This document shows, one piece after another, positions 9,601-15,018 of a stretch of 15,018 nt of DNA. Position 1 is the stretch's first letter. The number at the start of each line of letters is the position of its first letter. The stretch spans positions 1-15,018 of the forward strand of contig JBBPTG010000416.1 of NCBI GenBank assembly GCA_038093975.1. Direction: 5' to 3'. A program made the position numbers and the translations under genes. Below the pieces are notes generated by a model. That model did not search any database and was not told where the DNA came from. It was given only the letters and a program-made list of their open reading frames with translations. This DNA comes from Chalciporus piperatus (lineage: Eukaryota > Basidiomycota > Agaricomycetes > Boletales > Boletaceae).

Positions 9601-11614
9601 TGATGAAAGCGAGTCTTCGGACTCTGACTCCTCTGACGATCAGTCTGATGCGGTTAGACCCGCCCCTGATCCCCAGCCAGCACCAGCACGCCCGGAAACC
9701 CCACCGGCACCTGCGCCTGCACCTCCTGTCACACCGCCATCTGCTCGTCCACCAGCTGGACCACCTCCCGCTCCACCTCGCCGATCTCAACGTGAACGCC
9801 GACCCCCTACTCGTCCTGGGAACGTCTATGGCGAAGATCGTCATCCTTTACAACAAATTAAGGACATTGAGAAGAGATCTCGCTGGGAGAGACTTATCGG
9901 ACACGGCGAACCATCACGAGAACCGCAGCGTGAACAACCGATCCCAGGTTCCATGCCCGACTCTACTCCTTCGGAAGACGAGATCGAACGCATAACCAGG
10001 GAAGGGGGAGAGGCATTGATTAACTATCTTTGCTCTCGTGCTTATATTCCGGATGAAATGAGTAATCCCAACTATCGCGAATGGAAATTCCGTGATATAC
10101 TCAAACTTCCTGCCGAGGAACAAAAACTCTGGCGACAAGCCTGCGAAACAGAGCTTCAGATGCTCAAAGATCGCAAGGTTTACGAGATTGTAGATCGACC
10201 AGCTGATCGTAAGATCATTAAAAATCGCTGGGTATTCGACGTCAAGTCTGACGGTCGTAAACGCGCTCGCCTAGTAGCCAAAGGCTTCTCACAGGTTGAA
10301 GGCGTAGACTACGATCAGATCTTCTCCCCAGTCGTACGATACGAAACGGTGCGGTGTATGCTCGCCCTTTCTACACTTGAGAACTGGTACATCACCGGTC
10401 TCGACGTACGATCTGCCTATCTATACGGCAAACTGGAAGAGGAACTCTACATGGAGTTTCCTGAGGGTTTTACGCCACCCGAACAAAAAGGCAAAGTCCT
10501 AAGACTACTACGTGCTATATACGGCCTCAAACAAGCAGGATTATCCTGGTGGCGCACGTTAGACAAGTCTATGGCTGAACTTGGCTTCACAAGGCTCAAG
10601 ACTGACGCCGGCCTGTTCATATACCGCAATGGAAATGATATCGTCATTGCGATTGTCTACGTTGATGACGCCCTCTTCTGTGGACCTAACAAAGCTGTCG
10701 TAGACAAGCTAAAGGCCACATTCATGAAGACATGGGAATGTCGAGACCTCGGGGAACCTAAAGAGTTCCTTGGGATGAATCTTCGTCGAGAAGGCAAAAA
10801 GCTGCACATTGATCAGTGCAAATACCTCGACAAGGTGCTTGAACGCTTCGGCATGACGAATGCTAAAGCCGCACCCACTCCACTTCCTCAGGGTTATTAC
10901 CCAGAGAAGAACGTTGCCCCCGTTAACTTCGAATTGCGGACGCGCTTTCAAACGGTGATAGGCTCGTTATTATACCTGATGTTAGGCACACGCCCAGACA
11001 TCGCCTACGCAGTTACCCAACTCGCAAGGCAATCCGCCAATCCTACTAAGGAGCACTTGGATAGGGCTTTGTACATATGTCGATACCTTGTCGGTACTCG
11101 ACAATACTCCCTTACCTTTAATGGTGCATCTGGCAACGGCATTTATGCCTGTACCGACTCTGATTGGGGCCAAGACCCCGTCACAAGACACTCGCAGACA
11201 GGATTTTTCCTGAAACTTGCGGATGGTGCTTTCCTTTGGAATTCGCACTTGCAGAGCTCTACCGCCCTCAATTCTACGGAAGCTGAGTACATGGCATTGA
11301 GCGATTGCACACGACAAGTATCCTGGATACACCACATGTTCTCTGAACTAGGTTATAAGCTGAAAGCTATACCGGTCTGTGGTGACAACCAAGGATCACT
11401 ATTCATGGGTGAAAATCCCGTTACCGAGAAGCGTAATAAACATATTCCACTACGGTACTTCTTTATACGTGACGCCGTAATGAAGTGGAAAGAAGTAGAA
11501 CTTTTCTACATCCCCGGAACTGACAATCCCGCGGATATGTTGACAAAGAACCTCGGACATGTCAAGTTCGAGAAGTTCCGCTCTCAACTCGGTCTGGTAT
11601 TCTACACCAGTTGA
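6641..11614 (+). CDS. gag-pol: Copia Gag-Pol polyprotein, 1657 aa, intact
   Basis: One ORF carries all copia functions. The Gag domain opens with LNGTNYTRW (11-19). A Lys/Arg-rich tract (about 256-278) and an acidic, Ser/Pro-rich spacer with a duplicated module (about 311-341 and 389-420) follow. Protease has LLDSGASAHF with Asp544. Integrase has an N-terminal H678/H683...C711/C714 zinc site and the DD35E triad Asp741, Asp803, Glu839. A Pro-rich and acidic linker spans about 990-1050. Reverse transcriptase runs from about 1178 with YVDD at 1340-1343. RNase H has Asp1506, Glu1547 and Asp1582. It acts as RNA-binding shell protein, processing protease, cDNA-synthesising enzyme and integrase. The start ATG at 6641 has A at -3 and directly precedes the Gag motif. 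No complete CCHC zinc knuckle exists; CDNCKKNDKGK at 8192-8224 keeps only two Cys. The protein is somewhat longer than many copia polyproteins because of the spacer. All catalytic residues that I can place are present. Confidence 0.95.
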   Translation: MSSALKEIARLNGTNYTRWAEEMQDYIRSQGLWQKVMVRAMPAATDVPPATQAQIDAWQDDDDKVLGSIRMRLETHVASQFPLATYPDSVQLWAAIKLRYDSTSDAAAYSEIQKMLAINFPKEDHPGKTFAALNSSFAKLNTLTYTIPDNIQRMFVLAKLPAYADYVVKSVNERSVPTVATTTATATPALAAPTLVQIEQRVVAAYQQHISRRVPKNAQPAQQANQISAVKRKGDDPKFNQQQESSASQKPDGEQKKKKRREGKRSEKGKKKRDERRANANDASASFAFSSFSNAPVLSPASTVFTSPVVDPRTLAHTTGAHQYGPPAFPHTQNAISLADRLGVTPTIETVRTLDPVANRHINYDAPVSLPRSPFYKKDGASMSYPVNDHRTLQHQLGAAYFGPSGFSRIHETPSRSLLERLEETIEDAEMEIASIMPLDEEYEAEGEDTVSLGDEAPDEFISQYFDFGAADVWQVPFPLFLYTDTDVRPSPQKIAFYCNMSDVIDRNKSTATPFSLCDNCKKNDKGKQKSDVYDTPADLWLLDSGASAHFTNNMNDFAEYNAFTKPEYSQTANGRAPILGIGTVIVEFNGNTVRLSPTIYMPTCNIKLISMGTLLKDQCLTLKAVPNGIEFQDTCIKKTILSFHSHGRDTMYWIKAPTVKPHAKPITMAAVDYDLLHRRLGHPSRDVLKAARKHLKDFPDVDIPSNPPICPGCELGKQPNRTFPHTETRASAPFELIHSDLKSFEIESYHKFKYAVVFYDDFTSMSWLALIRTKDQTIKMVKQFIAFVRTQYNAKVKAWKSDAGGEYTSKAFTEYMRDEGIHIQQSAPYAHQQNGRAERLIRTLMDKAQAMRLHACLPDSYWEFALTHASHVYNRTPMARLNWKTPMEKLTGEQSSVSHLRVFGCGAYVHLPDETRKGKLQPKSQLMIYLGVAPGSERNYIFMRPNNSMHTSAHAIFDEHLFPKCSGARPHRPVSHPPTETHRHTDDESESSDSDSSDDQSDAVRPAPDPQPAPARPETPPAPAPAPPVTPPSARPPAGPPPAPPRRSQRERRPPTRPGNVYGEDRHPLQQIKDIEKRSRWERLIGHGEPSREPQREQPIPGSMPDSTPSEDEIERITREGGEALINYLCSRAYIPDEMSNPNYREWKFRDILKLPAEEQKLWRQACETELQMLKDRKVYEIVDRPADRKIIKNRWVFDVKSDGRKRARLVAKGFSQVEGVDYDQIFSPVVRYETVRCMLALSTLENWYITGLDVRSAYLYGKLEEELYMEFPEGFTPPEQKGKVLRLLRAIYGLKQAGLSWWRTLDKSMAELGFTRLKTDAGLFIYRNGNDIVIAIVYVDDALFCGPNKAVVDKLKATFMKTWECRDLGEPKEFLGMNLRREGKKLHIDQCKYLDKVLERFGMTNAKAAPTPLPQGYYPEKNVAPVNFELRTRFQTVIGSLLYLMLGTRPDIAYAVTQLARQSANPTKEHLDRALYICRYLVGTRQYSLTFNGASGNGIYACTDSDWGQDPVTRHSQTGFFLKLADGAFLWNSHLQSSTALNSTEAEYMALSDCTRQVSWIHHMFSELGYKLKAIPVCGDNQGSLFMGENPVTEKRNKHIPLRYFFIRDAVMKWKEVELFYIPGTDNPADMLTKNLGHVKFEKFRSQLGLVFYTS

Positions 11615-11685
11615 TCTCGCTGATACCTATCATGCGGAAGTCCTCATTTATGCTTACGTGTCTCCGTACACTTAGCAAGGGGGAG
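11615..11685 (+). other. Copia 3' untranslated stretch with polypurine tract
   Basis: A 71-bp gap follows the gag-pol stop. Its last bases, AAGGGGGAG (11677-11685), are a purine run that touches the 3' LTR. This is the expected primer for plus-strand synthesis. Confidence 0.85.
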
Positions 11686-11870
11686 TGTTGAACGTAGCGT
11701 ACATTCTTAGTATAGAAGGTAGTTACCACGCTTGTTCTATATCACATTCGGACTCAGTCGATCTGAGTTCTAATACAACTTGACTTGTAACCACAACGTT
11801 CGAAGTTACTCAACAACCTCAACCGCTAGGTAAGCACCAGATGTAGTTCCTCACTGGAACCCTCTCAACA
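11686..11870 (+). repeat. 3' LTR of the copia element, 185 bp
   Basis: Full-length partner of the 5' LTR, with the same TGTTG and CAACA ends. It differs at six positions, mostly in the stretch around 11804-11850, and by one extra A near 11821-11822. The flank that follows (ATCGCAACTC...) does not encode the missing part of the Plavaka transposase. Confidence 0.95.
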
Positions 11871-12470
11871 ATCGCAACTCACGTGCAAGAGCCGCCGCCG
11901 CTCGACTTCGTCTCCCTCGACATCTACAAGCTTGAAAGATAGCTTTACGACTTTATCGTTATCGTCTAGTCGTCTCGTCACCAGTACGCCACTCAACTGT
12001 CGATCGCAAGTGGGTACCTGCGCTGTCTTCGCGCCTTGTCATCGCTGACAGTAGATATCTACTTGTCGAGCAATCCCGCCGCCTATGAGCGTGCCGTGTC
12101 CTCTGTCCTCCATCGAGTGGAACTGGATACTTGATTTTCTGTTTACCGCGTTCACGACACTTCAACTGCTTTCGTTGAGTTAACAACTGTCGAACATGAT
12201 GTCGAACATCATCGTAGTCCGCGTCGCGTTTTTACCCCTTCCATCGAGTGGAACGGAACACTGTGTTTACCAGTCAAGACATTGTCCCTCACGGACATCA
12301 CTGAAAGCTTGAAACTCGCTCAAATGCTGTCACCGCATATCTCCCTTGTCCCTATCGTCGTCAGCAAGCTTGAAAGACAGCTTTACGACTTTATCATCGT
12401 TGTCACCGACACATCGCGTCAAGAACGCTGTCACTAGTGTCTATTCTACTAGGGTGTTATCCCTGAACGT
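11871..12470. other. Mosaic of degenerate dispersed repeats, no supported gene
   Basis: No frame here looks coding. Direct repeats are clear: a sequence beginning AAGCTTGAAAGA-AGCTTTACG occurs near 11928 and again near 12365 with few differences, and TCCATCGAGTGGAAC occurs near 12109 and 12239, with a partial third copy near 12857. The repeats suggest duplicated internal sequence of a decayed mobile element, which I cannot classify. Confidence 0.5.
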
Positions 12471-12747
12471 GTCTGGAATCCAAAACTCTCGCCATCCGCT
12501 GTCTGGAATCCAAATTCGTCGAGCTGTTTTCGCTCGTTGCTTTGCGCACACCGCTGCCATGTGCATGAAATCCGAGTAGTCTGGAATCCAAATCGACAGA
12601 GCTGTTTCCGCTCATTGCTACTTGAATAGCATTGTCTAGGATCCAAACCCATTGAGCTGCTTTCGCTCATCGTTATCAATCCTCACTGCTGTCTCAAGCA
12701 CTCGAAGTCTGGAATCGAATTCCATTGAGCTGTTGTCGCTCATCGCT
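12471..12747. repeat. Four spaced 41-bp stem-loop repeats plus partial copies
   Basis: Four copies of a 41-bp unit lie at 12501-12541, 12579-12619, 12634-12674 and 12707-12747. Each begins GTCTGGAATC or close to it. Each carries GAGC, seven bases, then GCTC at the same offset (21-35), so each can form a small stem-loop. The copies have no internal indels, while the spacers between them (14-37 bp) differ in length and sequence. Partial copies of the first 13 or so bases occur at 12471, 12945 and 14079. On the minus strand the unit reads as a repeating NERKQL-x2-FGFQT peptide, but no credible gene surrounds it. Confidence 0.75.
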
Positions 12748-12944
12748 CGAACAATCCCAAACCACTCGTCGTTTCGGTTATCTGTGAAGAAACCTACAGA
12801 AACCGTGAAATTTTTTTTACCGGGGGGATTGTCAAGATCACATGAAACTCCTACTTCCATCGAGTATCGAGAAGGCCGATCGGGCCAAAGAACCATAGAG
12901 TTCCTCTGTGGGTTCACCGTAGGGTTTGGTTCTCCGTAGGGTTT

Positions 12945-12977
12945 GTCTGGAATCCAAACCAAAGAGAGGAGGTAGTG
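12945..12977 (+). repeat. Copy 1 of a duplicated polypurine-bearing 33-mer
   Basis: This 33-mer and 14079-14111 agree at 29 positions. Both start GTCTGGAAT and end AGAGAGGAGGTAGTG. In the second copy the purine run sits directly before TGTTACG, as a polypurine tract should. Here it is followed by GAATGGTAGTGAC, with no LTR start. It may be the relic of an older element end or half of a duplication of about 1.1 kb. Confidence 0.6.
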
Positions 12978-13090
12978 GAATGGTAGTGACACGATGAAGT
13001 GTTGCGGGAATGCACACGAAGATGTGTTACCAATGAACACCAATGGAACGTGAAGTGACACAAGGAACACAAAAGTGTTATGGCAATGAC

Positions 13091-13125
13091 ACAAGTGTTA
13101 CGACAAGTGTTACGACAAGTGACAC
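13091..13125. repeat. 12-bp tandem repeat, about three copies
   Basis: ACAAGTGTTACG occurs at 13091-13102 and 13103-13114, followed by the imperfect ACAAGTGACAC. Each full copy contains TGTTACGA, the same eight bases that open the LTR at 14110. Confidence 0.8.
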
Positions 13126-13200
13126 ACTATGAACACGCTAGTGTGAAGAGTACAAGAGAGTACCAAGGGTACGAACAATAATGGTGTTAACCATAATCAT

Positions 13201-13767
13201 TTTCTTCGCTCAAAATCTCTTTCTCTTGCCCAAATTCCAAGCTGCAGTCGCTTGAAGAACCCTAATCTCTACCGAGAACGCGCATTTCTGAGGATTTCAC
13301 AATCTTCACGCTCATCACCACTCGCTTTAGCACTCGATGCTGCAATTCTCATTGACACACTCGAGAAACGTGTTGATACAATCCAAGGAAACCTTTCTTA
13401 CAAGGTTAGAACCTTACACAATCGCAAATCTGATTGGTCGGAACGCTATACGCTTGAAGCTTCCATATCCCATGACGAACACAAGGTGAATTACATCGTT
13501 GATTCATGCTTATAAGGTTGAAACCTGAAATGCCTTGCGCATTGAAAGCTATGCGAAATCTACTCGCACGTGATAACCAAGATCTATTCTTGACATTGCA
13601 CTGGATGCAATTAGAATTTCCCACGCTACACATCCGTCCACCCTGCGCTTACACAGCATGACTCAGAATTCTATTCGAGTCACAATTACAACTGCATGAC
13701 AGTCGATCGAGTCAGATTGACGATGAAAATATCGATTGATTGGAAGCCGTGCCGAGAACCGAAAAGG
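13201..13767. other. No supported feature apart from one TGACTCA site
   Basis: A plus-strand frame is open from 13252 to 13515, but it lacks an ATG at its start and resembles nothing known, so I do not call it a gene. A single TGACTCA lies at 13660-13666, about 100 bp ahead of the TATA box of the small ORF that follows. I see no other structure. Confidence 0.4.
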
Positions 13768-13768
13768 T

Positions 13769-13775
13769 ATAAAGA
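13769..13775 (+). promoter_or_regulatory. TATA box ahead of the small membrane ORF
   Basis: TATAAAG lies 57 bp before the ATG at 13832 and 103 bp after a TGACTCA site. The spacing fits a fungal core promoter with a short 5' leader. Function is inferred from position only. Confidence 0.4.
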
Positions 13776-13831
13776 GTGATGTTTTACGCTCTTGCTCTCC
13801 ATTCACATCCATCATTGAAACATTCATCACA

Positions 13832-14098
13832 ATGAACTCACACGCCTTCGTCGCTGTCGTTCGCAATGTCGTCGCTCGCAACTATCGCAATGCTCGCACT
13901 CGCAGATACGTTGTCATCATCACATGCTGTTTTGCATTTCAACTATTCCAATTCCGGATTCTGAGAATCCTACCACCCATTCCCATCATCATGATTCTCG
14001 ATATCATCATCATCATCGCCGTTCATTGCACAATGTTCGTGCTTCTTCACAGGTTGATATCTTTGCAAGGTCTTGATCGTCTGGAATACGATCCATAG
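13832..14098 (+). CDS. Small putative membrane protein, 88 aa, directly before the polypurine tract
   Basis: The ATG has a good context (CACAATGAA) and a TATAAAG box 57 bp upstream. The first 25 residues are basic (Arg11, 16, 19, 22, 24, 25). Residues 26-41 are moderately hydrophobic, and 50-72 form a strongly hydrophobic segment rich in Ile. A short tail, HRLISLQGLDRLEYDP, closes the protein. The layout suggests two membrane helices with a basic N-terminus. The stop TAG (14096-14098) overlaps the start of the purine run in front of the LTR. Position between pol and the 3' LTR is where env-like or accessory genes sit in LTR elements, but I recognise no homologue and no pol is visible upstream. 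Caution: much of the Ile-rich helix comes from an ATC/TCA simple repeat, so it may be a chance ORF. Confidence 0.35.
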   Translation: MNSHAFVAVVRNVVARNYRNARTRRYVVIITCCFAFQLFQFRILRILPPIPIIMILDIIIIIAVHCTMFVLLHRLISLQGLDRLEYDP

Positions 14099-14106
14099 AG
14101 AGGAGG
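14097..14106 (+). other. Polypurine tract before the second LTR
   Basis: AGAGAGGAGG is a pure purine run three bases before TGTTACG. This arrangement is what an LTR retrotransposon shows at its 3' LTR. The same run lies at 12962-12971 in the duplicated 33-mer. Confidence 0.55.
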
Positions 14107-14313
14107 TAGTGTTACGAACGCTCAGTTCCTTATCCTAGTCTTTCCTACACTTACTACGTTTCTCTTTCACTTTTGCACTTAGTCGCTTTCTCTCCCTTTT
14201 CTGTTATCTTATCTTATCAAGATCACATCACGTGACCTGCTGACATCAGCTAGGTCTAGCCTTTCGCTTACGTAACGTGGCTGTGCGTGGCTGTGCATCT
14301 TCCCCACTGTCCA

Positions 14314-14425
14314 TGACTCAGACTCTTATTGACTCATTATGACTCACCGTGACTCATACTGACTCACGCTGACTCATCTCGCTTCCTAGTCATATACGCT
14401 ATTGGCTGTTACTCGCCATGACTCA
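14314..14425 (+). promoter_or_regulatory. Cluster of seven TGACTCA sites, five in 10-bp phase
   Basis: Perfect TGACTCA heptamers start at 14314, 14330, 14340, 14350, 14360, 14370 and 14419. The five from 14330 to 14370 are exactly 10 bp apart, and a degenerate AGACTCT at 14320 keeps the same phase. TGACTCA is the core site of bZIP factors of the Gcn4/CpcA/AP-1 type. Sites 10 bp apart lie on nearly the same face of the helix. The TATA box follows about 140 bp downstream. A CACGTG E-box lies at 14229-14234. An enhancer-like role is inferred. Confidence 0.6.
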
Positions 14426-14438
14426 TATCTAGTCATAC

Positions 14439-14482
14439 CTAGTCATATAGTTAAGGTTTACTAGTCATATAGTTAAGGTTTA
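14439..14482 (+). repeat. Perfect 22-bp tandem duplication upstream of the TATA box
   Basis: Two identical, directly adjacent 22-bp units (14439-14460 and 14461-14482) start CTAGTCATATAG and end AAGGTTTA. Further CTAGTCATA words occur at 14386 and 14430. The duplication ends about 30 bp before the TATA box. Confidence 0.9.
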
Positions 14483-14511
14483 GCCACAACATGTACAAAC
14501 ACTGTCAATAG

Positions 14512-14519
14512 TATATAAA
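14512..14519 (+). promoter_or_regulatory. TATA box of the putative LTR
   Basis: TATATAAA is a strong match and lies after the TGACTCA cluster and the 22-bp duplication. A transcript would start near 14540-14560, in the pyrimidine-rich CTCCCCAGTCTTGTTCTCC stretch. Confidence 0.55.
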
Positions 14520-14726
14520 CCCGGGTTGACAAGCACTGGCTCCCCAGTCTTGTTCTCCTGGAGTTTCCTCTTCTTGAACTTCATGGGCCAAGCGCTCCTG
14601 CTTGCCTAGTCTGATCCTCAGCTCTAGTTACTGAGTTGATGTGGTTTCGCTAGGGCATGTTGTCTGATGATAGCGCTAGCTCTTGATTGAGTTGAGTCGT
14701 TTCAATGCCTACTCAAGGACAAGGTT

Positions 14727-15018
14727 TGCATTAACCTGTTCCTACATATTTACAATCAATGCATCGGCCCATCCCTACCAATAGACAAACTTTGCATCGG
14801 CCCATTCCTATGCATTGAGGCTCAACCCATTGGCCCATTCCTACACATTGACACTGATTGCATCGGCCCATTCCTGCCTAGTGACAATAGGTATATCGGC
14901 CCATTCCTATGCATTGAGGCTCATCCCATTGGCCCATTCCTACCTAGTGACAATAGATATGTCGGCCAATTCCTATGCATTGAGGCTCAATGCATCGGCC
15001 CATCCCTACACATTGACA
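14727..15018. repeat. 33-bp tandem array, about nine copies, cut by the right window edge
   Basis: The word GGCC recurs at 14766, 14799, 14832, 14865, 14898, 14931, 14964 and 14997, always 33 bp apart, with a degenerate first unit at 14727. There are no indels. The unit reads like TGCATCGGCCCATTCCTATG followed by variable ends of three types. Because 33 is a multiple of three, one frame (14727 onward) gives an 11-residue repeat, xIGPFLCIEAQ and variants, open to the window end. No ATG opens this frame; a TGA stands at 14688-14690. A coding exon reached by splicing is possible, but a minisatellite in or beside the LTR is simpler. Confidence 0.9.

Larger units (their letters stand above)
6167..11870 (+). 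mobile_element. Complete Ty1/copia LTR retrotransposon, 5704 bp
   Basis: The order is 5' LTR (6167-6350), primer binding site, leader, a single gag-pol ORF, polypurine tract and 3' LTR (11686-11870). Integrase lies ahead of reverse transcriptase, which defines the copia (Pseudoviridae) order. The LTRs begin TGTTG and end CAACA. The ORF is undamaged, so the element may still encode functional enzymes, but the two LTRs differ at six bases plus one indel (about 3%). The five bases on the left (6162-6166, GACTC) and on the right (11871-11875, ATCGC) do not match, so no target-site duplication is seen. The left flank is Plavaka transposase and the right flank is not. Either one side was deleted or rearranged after insertion, or the element is a recombinant of two copies. 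Confidence 0.93.
12748..13200. other. Non-coding stretch with polypurine-like end and short repeats
   Basis: Nothing here supports a gene. A run of eight T and a run of six G lie close together near 12811-12827. At 12945-12977 a 33-bp sequence ending AAGAGAGGAGGTAGTG matches 29 of 33 bases of the sequence just before the second LTR (14079-14111). The following 13000-13140 is rich in GTGTTA and GACAC words on both strands, including three copies of a 12-bp unit ACAAGTGTTACG at 13091-13125, the last imperfect. Confidence 0.5.
14110..14726 (+). mobile_element. Putative LTR of a second (perhaps Ty3/gypsy-type) element; 3' boundary unknown
   Basis: TGTTACGAACGCTC starts right after a polypurine tract. 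It is followed by a promoter-like region and a TATA box (14512-14519), as expected for U3. The matching end (such as CGTAACA) and the second LTR are not in the window, so the right boundary given is only where the 33-bp array begins; the LTR may include the array. No protein of this element is recognisable upstream within the window. The assignment to Ty3/gypsy is a guess from the TGTTACG start. It may be a decayed, solo or non-autonomous copy. Confidence 0.5.

Noticed and set aside
12636..13094. 152-codon minus-strand open frame
   Set aside because: Covers the 41-bp repeats and homopolymer runs; composition and lack of any recognisable domain suggest chance.
13252..13515. 87-codon plus-strand open frame
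   Set aside because: No ATG at its start, no family resemblance, no splice partners that I could find.

Overview
The window looks like repeat-rich DNA from a basidiomycete fungus, most likely a mushroom-forming agaricomycete. Three things point there. A KDZ-type (Plavaka) transposase is present. The genes carry many very short (47-62 bp) GT...AG introns, several with CTAAC-like branch sites. There is also a Ty1/copia retrotransposon with an intact single gag-pol frame. No bacterial operon, rRNA, tRNA or CRISPR structure is visible. All functional names rest on motifs read by eye; no database search was run.

Layout. (1) 1-737 is a minisatellite with a strict 20-bp period, running off the left edge. 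(2) 741-1490 is mostly non-coding, AT-rich in part, with two clear palindromes. (3) 3943 to 1506 (minus strand) is an eight-exon gene that splices into one uninterrupted 681-codon frame. It encodes an uncharacterised, charged, probably non-membrane protein. (4) About 160 bp away and divergent, 4105-6166 (plus) holds seven exons of a Plavaka transposase with an N-terminal C2H2 zinc finger. It has one CGA-to-TGA type nonsense codon and is cut off in its conserved GDDS motif. (5) The cut is made by a complete copia element (6167-11870): LTRs of 184/185 bp, a half-tRNA-iMet-type primer binding site, a structured leader, a 1657-aa Gag-Pol and a polypurine tract. The DNA to its right does not continue the transposase and no target-site duplication is seen, so the locus has probably been rearranged. 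(6) 11871-14109 is a mosaic of degenerate direct repeats, including four 41-bp stem-loop repeats. It ends in a small ORF for a putative two-helix membrane protein. (7) At 14110 a second LTR-like sequence (TGTTACG...) starts behind a polypurine tract. Its promoter region carries seven TGACTCA sites, five of them exactly 10 bp apart, then a 22-bp duplication and a TATA box. (8) 14727-15018 is a 33-bp tandem array with no indels and an open frame, running off the right edge.

How the parts relate: this is a nest of mobile elements. The divergent gene pair (uncharacterised protein and Plavaka transposase) may be two cargoes of one DNA transposon. The copia element landed in, or was recombined into, the transposase. 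The right third belongs to at least one other, LTR-type element. The most interesting leads are the helically phased Gcn4/AP-1-type site array in the second LTR, the divergent partner gene of the transposase, and the copia Gag that lacks a zinc knuckle but has a duplicated module.
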